Both the position numbers and the translations under genes were made by a program. Shown here piece by piece: positions 1 through 4,290 of a stretch of DNA of 6,710 nt. This DNA comes from Dehalococcoidia bacterium. GTDB lineage: Bacteria > Chloroflexota > Dehalococcoidia > GIF9 > AB-539-J10. The notes under the pieces were generated by a model. It was not told the DNA's origin. It ran no database searches and saw only the letters and a list, made by a program, of their open reading frames with translations. Where the stretch lies: contig JAUWOB010000052.1 in NCBI GenBank assembly GCA_030612345.1, forward strand, positions 1 through 6,710. The letters are read 5' to 3'. Within the stretch, counting starts at the first letter, position 1. Every line of letters begins with the position of its first letter.

Positions 1-1
1 G

Positions 2-511
2 AAGACACGAGTGCTCGTCTTCACGCCAGGTGAGGGGATAAACCTGGCGGAGGAAGCAGGGGGTGACTATGGTGGAGCGGAGGAGCTTATCACTCAGATC
101 GAAGATGGCTGGCTTGAATTTGATGTGTCTATTGCCACCCCTGATATGATGCCCAAGGTAGCGAAGCTCGGTCGTATTCTGGGGCGGCGGGGTCTGATGC
201 CCAATCCCAAGTCCGGCACCGTGGTACCTGCTCAGGATCTGGCTCGCGTTATCGGTGAGGCTCGTAAAGGAAGATCTGAATTCCGTCTGGATAGAACGGC
301 TATTATCCATCTGCCCATTGGCAAAGTCAGTTTTGACAAGGACAAGCTCTTAGAAAACCTAGCGGCGGCTGTCGAAGCTATCGTTAAGGCGAAGCCCAGC
401 GGAGCCAAGGGGCAATACATTAGAACGGCGTTCTTGTCTACCAGCATGGGGCGGGGCTTTAAGCTGGATATCTCATCGGTGCTTGCCGTGTCGAGTTCTC
501 TGAGCAGATAG
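2..511 (+). CDS. rplA: 50S ribosomal protein L1, 5'-truncated by the window edge
   Basis: L1 binds 23S rRNA at the mobile L1 stalk, helps release deacylated tRNA, and in many bacteria represses its own operon. The frame is open to the left edge: the codons before the GTG at 11 read K-T-R in frame, so that GTG is an internal Val and not a start. About 169 residues are present. By comparison with E. coli L1 (234 aa), roughly the first 65-70 residues are missing. Diagnostic stretches are [15 protein letters not shown] (the L1 signature, with Arg where many bacteria have Pro), the [12 protein letters not shown] segment, [11 protein letters not shown] and the terminal [10 protein letters not shown]. 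The end, [12 protein letters not shown], is slightly longer than the usual tail. The gene ends at a TAG and converges with the rubrerythrin gene. The expected partners rplJ and rplL do not follow. Identification is very secure; the exact start lies outside the window. Confidence 0.96.
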   Translation, partial: KTRVLVFTPGEGINLAEEAGGDYGGAEELITQIEDGWLEFDVSIATPDMMPKVAKLGRILGRRGLMPNPKSGTVVPAQDLARVIGEARKGRSEFRLDRTAIIHLPIGKVSFDKDKLLENLAAAVEAIVKAKPSGAKGQYIRTAFLSTSMGRGFKLDISSVLAVSSSLSR

Positions 512-570
512 CCAGACCGCCGGGTGCAATACCTACATGCGTAACCAACCGATCGGGTATTCCGGTTGTG
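512..570 (+). promoter_or_regulatory. Possible remnant of a ribosomal L10 leader
   Basis: Directly after the rplA stop the sequence reads AGACCGCCGGGTGC (514-527), followed by AATACCT (528-534). From memory this resembles the conserved core of the L10(L12) autoregulatory leader, which normally sits between rplA and rplJ. A second element, CAACCG (546-551) pairing with CGGTTG (563-568) across an 11-nt loop, could be a stem of the leader or a weak bidirectional terminator; no T-run follows it. No rplJ follows, so the leader would have lost its target. The resemblance is by eye and the pairing pattern is incomplete, so confidence is low. Confidence 0.2.
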
Positions 571-613
571 GGGACAGCGTAGCTATTTCGGCGGGAGATG
601 CAGGCTCGCGGTT

Positions 614-1111
614 TCAGTCCATCTTTCTGAACATCTTGCCCTTGGCTCCACACACGGGACAGGTATCAGGTGGTTCTTGCTCTGAGGTATAGCCGCAGAC
701 AGGGCACACATAGTAAGGATAAGTCTCTTTGGCGCCGCCCAGATCATCGAGGAGCTTCTGGTAAAGCCTGGCATGTACCTTCTCTACCTCGTTGGCATAG
801 TAAAATGATCTTTCTCCCTCTTTGTTGCCTTCAGCCTTAGCAGCCTCCAGCATCTCAGGGTACATCTCCTTGAACTCGTGGCTCTCGCCGACTACGGCTT
901 CAGCCAGGTTCTCCCTGGTAGTCCTTATCGCCTTGAGTGCTCTAAGATGATTGTGGGCATGAATGGTCTCAGCTTCGGCGGCAGCCCTGAACAACCTCGC
1001 TACCTGTGCATAACCTTCCCTATCCGCAGCAGAGGCAAAGGCGAGGTACTTGCGATTCGCCTGGGATTCCCCGGCGAAGGCGTCTCTCAAGTGCTTTTCA
1101 GTTCTTGGCAT
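614..1111 (-). CDS. rbr: Rubrerythrin (diiron peroxidase with rubredoxin-like C-terminus)
   Basis: This is a cytoplasmic non-haem iron protein of anaerobes that reduces hydrogen peroxide to water using electrons from rubredoxin or NAD(P)H systems. The product is 165 aa from the ATG at 1111. Residues 1-125 form the ferritin-like four-helix domain with the diiron ligand set: E15, E48-T-I-H51, E76 and E79 (GESHE) and E110-K-V-H113. Residues 131-165 hold the rubredoxin-type Fe(SCys)4 site, with CPVCG at 136-140 and CPVCG at 151-155. The frame stays open upstream to a TTG at 1153, which would add 14 residues (ARPGSVARRGITG plus the start). I prefer the ATG because the extension is unlike the family N-terminus and a GAGG lies about 10 nt upstream of the ATG. 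The gene is convergent with rplA and divergent from nnr. All metal ligands are present, so it should be functional. It is short for a classical rubrerythrin (about 190 aa) but typical of the compact form. Confidence 0.95.
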   Translation of the reverse strand: MPRTEKHLRDAFAGESQANRKYLAFASAADREGYAQVARLFRAAAEAETIHAHNHLRALKAIRTTRENLAEAVVGESHEFKEMYPEMLEAAKAEGNKEGERSFYYANEVEKVHARLYQKLLDDLGGAKETYPYYVCPVCGYTSEQEPPDTCPVCGAKGKMFRKMD

Positions 1112-1160
1112 TCCGGTTATTCCTCGTCTCGCTACTGAACCCGGTCGGGCCAATGGGCGT

Positions 1161-1183
1161 ACTATACTGGTAGTAACGACCAG
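1161..1183 (-). promoter_or_regulatory. Candidate rbr promoter -10 with adjacent palindrome
   Basis: On the minus strand TATAGT (1166 down to 1161) is a reasonable -10 element, 50 nt upstream of the rubrerythrin ATG. Immediately upstream, 1167-1183 is a palindrome with perfect 5-bp arms (CTGGT and ACCAG around a 7-nt centre). It would occupy the spacer between -35 and -10, a typical place for a repressor operator such as a peroxide or redox regulator. The -35 position has no good match to TTGACA, so the promoter assignment is tentative and no regulator is identified. Confidence 0.25.
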
Positions 1184-1215
1184 CCGCCAGTTTGCATCCT
1201 GCGGAATCTCAGCGA

Positions 1216-1276
1216 GCTTGCAGAGTAGCCATCAGACTACAATATGCCTCAAGCTGCTGTGATGGCTTGCGGAGTA
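1216..1276. repeat. 12-bp direct repeat, 49-bp period
   Basis: GCTTGCAGAGTA at 1216-1227 recurs as GCTTGCGGAGTA at 1265-1276 (11 of 12 identical), and both are followed within three bases by GCC. The two copies flank a segment rich in inverted repeats. They could be paired protein-binding sites between the divergent genes or a chance duplication; the sequence alone does not decide. Confidence 0.45.
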
Positions 1277-1356
1277 AAGCCGCCTGATCGAGGTTGACGA
1301 GATGCCCGTTGGATCGTGTTCTGCCCTTGTGCTCTTTCTCGTTAGTGAGGCACCAT

Positions 1357-1384
1357 TTGATTTGCGTACTGCATGTGTCATACT
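1357..1384 (+). promoter_or_regulatory. Weak candidate promoter for nnr
   Basis: TTGATT (1357-1362) and CATACT (1379-1384) are separated by 16 nt and each match 4 of 6 bases of the sigma-70 consensus hexamers. Transcription would start around 1391, leaving a leader of nearly 100 nt that contains the 1408-1428 hairpin. Elements of this quality occur by chance, so this is only the best candidate seen upstream of nnr. Confidence 0.22.
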
Positions 1385-1477
1385 TAGAGACAAAAGCGAG
1401 GCGATCTCTGGAGGCGAGGGGCCTCTGGAATGCTCAGACATGAAGGGAAGCGCGTAGTCAAACAATCTACCTTGCAC

Positions 1478-1485
1478 AGGGGGTG
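1478..1485 (+). promoter_or_regulatory. Ribosome binding site that decides the nnr start
   Basis: AGGGGGTG is a near-consensus Shine-Dalgarno sequence ending 3 nt before the ATG at 1489. The alternative in-frame GTG at 1483-1485 lies inside the Shine-Dalgarno itself, so it cannot be the start served by it. The ATG also gives the normal family N-terminus, MKVAKVNEMKDLD. Confidence 0.7.
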
Positions 1486-1488
1486 AAA

Positions 1489-3063
1489 ATGAAAGTAGCT
1501 AAGGTGAATGAGATGAAAGACCTCGACAAACGCGCTACCGCGGAGTTTGGCATCCCGGAAGAACTCTTGATGGAAAACGCCGGGCAGGCAGTGTACTTCG
1601 TCATATTGCAGGAGTTCGGCATGAAGAACAACAGATTCGTGGTCTTCTGTGGCAGTGGTAACAATGGTGGAGACGGGTTGGTGGTGGCCAGAAAGATTCA
1701 CTCCAATGGTGGGGAGGTCAAGGTCTTGCTCCTGGACGATGCAAACAAATTCAGGGGATCGGCAAAGAGGAACTTTGAAATACTCTCGAAGATGCCTATA
1801 GAGATGTCCAGGGTTCACTCGGTTGACTCCATTAGATCTCAGATTCTTCATTCTGATGCCATCGTGGACGCCGTATTCGGCACAGGTCTTGTCCGGGGGG
1901 TCAGCGGGATATACAAGGATGTGATTCAACTGATAAACGAGAGTCAAAGTACAGTGTTTAGCGTTGATATTCCTTCGGGCATAAACGGCGACACTGGGGA
2001 GGTGATGGGTGCGGCGGTGAAGGCGGATTACACCGTAACTTTTGGACTTCCCAAGCCGGGGAATATGCTTTATCCCGGGTACGAGCACTGTGGCAAGCTG
2101 TATGTTTCGCACATATCCTTCCCGCCTGCTCTCCATGACTCCGACTCCATAAAGGTAGCGATAAACAGTCCCGTGGAGCTCCCGGAAAGGGCTAGAGATG
2201 CCCACAAGGGCAGCTGCGGAAAGGCTCTTTTTATTGCCGGCTCTCCGAGCTATTTCGGTGCGCCATACTTCTCCGCCCTATCTTTCCTCAGGGCAGGAGG
2301 CGGGCTTTCCTATTTGGCAACACCGAGATCCATCTCGCCACTCCTGGCCAGCAAGGGAAGCGAGATCGTCTTTCTTCCGCAGAAAGAAACCCCTTCAGGA
2401 AGCATAGCGCTGGAAAGCAAGGATGAGCTTTTGGAGTTCTCTCAGACGGTGGATATGGTAGTCCTGGGTCCCGGTCTTTCTCTGGCCGGGGAGACCCAGA
2501 AACTGGTGCGAGAACTGACCAGCGAAATCAACACGCCTCTGCTTATAGACGGCGATGGAATCAGCGCCATCGCTGAAGACATAGGAAGGGTAAAGAAGAG
2601 GAGAGCCCCCACGATACTTACTCCGCATCTGGGCGAGATGTCCGGAATAGCGAAAATGGGCATAAGCGAGGTTAACAGGAATAAGATCAGCCTTCTGCAA
2701 CGCATGACAAGGGAACTCAATGCCCTGATTGTCCTGAAGGGAGCCCATTCGCTCATAGGATACCCCGACGAAACTGCTTTCATCAATGTAAGCGGCAATC
2801 CCGGAATGGCCACGGCTGGCAGTGGTGATGTGCTGACCGGGACTATTGCCGCCATGTACGGTCTGGGCCTAGCCCTTGAGGATGCAGTGAGAATGGGCGT
2901 GTTCGTCCATGGGCTTTCGGGCGATCTTGCTGCTGTGGACAAAGGTGAAGACGGGATAACGGCGCGGGACATATTGGACTATCTCCCCGAAGCGATGAAG
3001 CTCTATAGAGAGGATTTCGACGAGATCTCGGAGAATCTCTATGAGAGCATTTTGGTGGTGTGA
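1489..3063 (+). CDS. nnr: Bifunctional NAD(P)H-hydrate epimerase / ADP-dependent dehydratase
   Basis: This cytoplasmic enzyme repairs hydrated NADH and NADPH: the N-terminal domain epimerises R- and S-NAD(P)HX, and the C-terminal kinase-like domain dehydrates S-NAD(P)HX using ADP. The product is 524 aa, the normal length for the bacterial fusion. The YjeF_N epimerase domain (about 1-225) shows the LLMENAG segment at 26-32, the nucleotide-binding GSGNNGGDG at 55-63 and VDIPSG at 159-164. The ribokinase-like domain (about 238-510) shows HKGSCGKA at 239-246, GPGLS, TPHLGE at 378-383, LKGAH at 416-420 and GNPGMATAGSGDVLTG at 436-451, in which D447 is the expected catalytic Asp. DGITARDI near the C-terminus is also typical. 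Both active sites look complete. The gene stands alone: upstream is divergent rbr, and the next gene on the strand begins 182 bp later beyond a palindromic repeat. Its stop is TGA. In many genomes this gene sits near acpS or tsaE; neither is visible here. Confidence 0.96.
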   Translation: MKVAKVNEMKDLDKRATAEFGIPEELLMENAGQAVYFVILQEFGMKNNRFVVFCGSGNNGGDGLVVARKIHSNGGEVKVLLLDDANKFRGSAKRNFEILSKMPIEMSRVHSVDSIRSQILHSDAIVDAVFGTGLVRGVSGIYKDVIQLINESQSTVFSVDIPSGINGDTGEVMGAAVKADYTVTFGLPKPGNMLYPGYEHCGKLYVSHISFPPALHDSDSIKVAINSPVELPERARDAHKGSCGKALFIAGSPSYFGAPYFSALSFLRAGGGLSYLATPRSISPLLASKGSEIVFLPQKETPSGSIALESKDELLEFSQTVDMVVLGPGLSLAGETQKLVRELTSEINTPLLIDGDGISAIAEDIGRVKKRRAPTILTPHLGEMSGIAKMGISEVNRNKISLLQRMTRELNALIVLKGAHSLIGYPDETAFINVSGNPGMATAGSGDVLTGTIAAMYGLGLALEDAVRMGVFVHGLSGDLAAVDKGEDGITARDILDYLPEAMKLYREDFDEISENLYESILVV

Positions 3064-3111
3064 AAGGAGTATGACAGCGTTGCCGGACGGAGGATGTCAG
3101 CCCCCGCCACT

Positions 3112-3185
3112 GTCATTCTGAAGGAGTCCCGATGAGATCGGGACGACGAAGAATCTCCGAGACCCTTCGCTTCGCTCAGGGTGAC
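3112..3185. repeat. REP-like palindromic intergenic repeat (74 bp)
   Basis: The element is bounded by GTCATTCTGA (3112-3121) and TCAGGGTGAC (3176-3185), which pair as a 10-bp stem with two G-T pairs. Inside it, GTCCCGAT (3126-3133) and ATCGGGAC (3137-3144) form a perfect 8-bp hairpin with a 3-nt loop, followed by GAAGAATCTC and then a TTCGCTTCGC tract. GTCATTCTGA...AAGAATCTC...CTTCGCTCAGGGTGAC is a pattern I recognise as a dispersed intergenic repeat in Chloroflexota and other environmental genomes; this is from memory, not a search. Only one copy is in the window. It lies between nnr and the dehydrogenase and could act as a transcription attenuator or be a non-autonomous mobile repeat. Confidence 0.65.
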
Positions 3186-3245
3186 GGGAGGACTAGCGGA
3201 ACTACTACGTGAAAGTCTGGCGAATAACGAGAGGAAGACCGAAGA

Positions 3246-3635
3246 ATGAAGGCGATGGTGCTTAAGAACATCTCCGCAGTCGAAGAGAAACCCCGGGAGT
3301 TGATGGATCTGCCCGAACCTGTGCCCGGGAGAGGCCAGATTCAGGTCAGGGTCTCAACCTGTGGAATCTCTCGCACCGAGCTTGACGAAATTGAGGGGAG
3401 GGTTTCTCCTTCCAGATTCCCCATGGTCTTGGGTCATGAAATCGTTGGCAGGGTCGAACGCCTGGGACCGGGTGCAGGCAAGTTTAGGAAGGGCGATAGG
3501 GTAGGTATCTCCTGGATTAACTGGGCTTGTGGCCGCTGTTCTTTTTGTCTCAAAGGCGAGGAAAATCTCTGTGACAGGGCAAAATGGACGGGCAAGGATG
3601 CGTTCGGAGGCTATGCCCAATATACGGTGGTATGA
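3246..3635 (+). CDS. Alcohol dehydrogenase, N-terminal catalytic (GroES-like) fragment
   Basis: This 129-residue frame contains nearly the whole GroES-like catalytic domain: CGISRTELDEIEG at 39-51 with the zinc ligand C39, LGHEIVGRVE at 62-71 with H64 and E65, GDRVGI at 83-88, and the structural zinc site C95-x2-C98-x2-C101-x7-C109, ending in GGYAQYTVV. The segment after C39 reads TELDE, where many relatives have TDLHV, so the His often present in that loop is Asp (D47) here. Related sequences with TELDEIEG exist as I recall, so this is probably a subfamily trait and not damage. If translated alone it would lack the cofactor-binding domain and the ligand C151. It is best read as the first part of the interrupted gene. 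Confidence 0.75.
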   Translation: MKAMVLKNISAVEEKPRELMDLPEPVPGRGQIQVRVSTCGISRTELDEIEGRVSPSRFPMVLGHEIVGRVERLGPGAGKFRKGDRVGISWINWACGRCSFCLKGEENLCDRAKWTGKDAFGGYAQYTVV

Positions 3636-3692
3636 GAGGACTTCGCCTATGCAATTCCCGGGAGGTTTGCCGATGTCGAGGCGGCTCCCCTT

Positions 3693-4265
3693 TTGTGTGC
3701 CGGGGTAATTGGCTACCGGGCCTTAAGGCTTTCAGGGATGCAGGATGGCAGAGTACTGGGGCTCTATGGTTTCGGAGCCTCCGCCCACATTGTCATCCAG
3801 GTCGGCAGGTATCAGTATCCACGCTGCAAGGTTTTCGTGTTTACCCGATCCCACCGGAAAGAACACCGGGACTTGGCCAATGAACTGGGAGCAGACTGGA
3901 TTGGAGCGCCGGGCGATACGCCCCCGCAGAAGCTCGACTGTGCCATTGATTTCACTCCTGTGGGAGAACCGGTGCGTGATGCTCTGGGGAATCTGCAAAA
4001 AGGCGGAAGGTTGGTGGTAAACGCCATTCGCAAGGTCACCCTGATTCCCGAGTTAGACTACGCCGAGCATCTCTGGCATGAGAAAGAGTTGAAGAGCGTG
4101 GCCAATGTAACCAGAAGAGATGCCCAAGAATTCCTTCCCTTAGCGGCTCAGATTCCCATCATGCCTGAAACGCGGGAATTCCGACTGGAAGAGGCGAACG
4201 AGGCGTTGATCCTGCTCAAGGAAGGGAGAGTTCGTGGGGCGGCCGTCTTGAGGATTCCCGAGTAG
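3693..4265 (+). CDS. Alcohol dehydrogenase, C-terminal NAD(P)-binding fragment
   Basis: This is the same frame as the N-terminal part; 3693 is a TTG that an annotation program might take as a start, but family sequence continues unbroken back to the TGA at 3633. It contains LLCAGVIGYRALRLSG (third catalytic-zinc ligand Cys and the hinge), the Rossmann glycine motif GLYGFGASAH, KVFVFTRS at the end of the second strand, GGRLVVNAIRK, LKSVANVTRRD and the C-terminal FRLEEANEAL...RGAAVLRI that closes the catalytic domain. All typical MDR elements are kept, which argues that selection was lost only recently, if at all. I see no Shine-Dalgarno at 3693, so independent translation is unlikely. Confidence 0.7.
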   Translation: MCAGVIGYRALRLSGMQDGRVLGLYGFGASAHIVIQVGRYQYPRCKVFVFTRSHRKEHRDLANELGADWIGAPGDTPPQKLDCAIDFTPVGEPVRDALGNLQKGGRLVVNAIRKVTLIPELDYAEHLWHEKELKSVANVTRRDAQEFLPLAAQIPIMPETREFRLEEANEALILLKEGRVRGAAVLRIPE

Positions 4266-4290
4266 AGGTGAAGCTCCTGTACTTCCGGTG

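Larger units (their letters stand above)
1112..1488. other. Divergent non-coding region between rbr and nnr
   Basis: I see no convincing gene in these 377 bases; the open frames on both strands have no recognisable composition or motifs. The region should carry both divergent promoters. It holds a small palindrome (1167-1183), a 12-bp near-perfect direct repeat (1216-1227 and 1265-1276), overlapping inverted repeats (1215-1267), and a hairpin near nnr: CTGGAGGC (1408-1415) pairs with GCCTCTGG (1421-1428) over a 5-nt loop, including two G-T pairs. An alternative pairing, AGAGA (1386-1390) with TCTCT (1405-1409), would compete with that hairpin. No T-run follows, so it is not an obvious terminator. 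No tRNA or rRNA was recognised. Confidence 0.6.
3246..4265 (+). pseudogene. Zinc-dependent alcohol dehydrogenase interrupted by one in-frame TGA
   Basis: A single reading frame of 340 codons encodes a complete medium-chain dehydrogenase apart from TGA at codon 130 (3633-3635). Reading through gives YTVV-stop-EDFAYAIPGRF, and the text on both sides aligns to the family without gap or loss, so this is a point nonsense change and not a frameshift or deletion. The family oxidises alcohols or reduces aldehydes with NAD(P). The catalytic zinc site needs residues from both sides of the stop: C39, H64 and E65 before it and C151 (LLCAG) after it, so neither fragment alone can be a normal enzyme. Possible explanations are a recent pseudogene, a base-calling error, or recoding. 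The start ATG has a GAGG 11 nt upstream. The gene ends 25 bp from the convergent metalloprotease gene. Confidence 0.8.

Noticed and set aside
1112..1153. N-terminal extension of rubrerythrin to a TTG at 1153
   Set aside because: The 14 added residues do not resemble the family N-terminus, and the ATG at 1111 has its own upstream GAGG and gives the usual start.
1384..2205. A 273-codon minus-strand open frame opposite the 5' half of nnr
   Set aside because: It lies antisense to a strongly supported gene, has no motif or domain, and its length follows from the codon composition of nnr.
2442..2972. A 176-codon minus-strand open frame inside nnr
   Set aside because: It is antisense to the kinase-like domain, with low-complexity Ser/Pro composition typical of a shadow frame.
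3071..3121. A 16-codon ORF directly after nnr, starting at an ATG behind AAAGGAG and ending inside the palindromic repeat
   Set aside because: The Shine-Dalgarno is only one base from the ATG, the peptide is very short with no recognisable features, and its stop belongs to the repeat. It could be the stub of a gene cut by the repeat, but nothing supports that.
3633..3700. A bacterial SECIS element that would make codon 130 selenocysteine
   Set aside because: Only two short, widely bulged pairings are available after the TGA, and the family has no catalytic Cys or Sec at this loop position.
3584..3883. Overlapping plus-strand frames across the dehydrogenase TGA, considered as a sign of a frameshift
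   Set aside because: The dehydrogenase sequence continues in the original frame on both sides of the TGA, so there is no frameshift; these other frames carry no family motifs.
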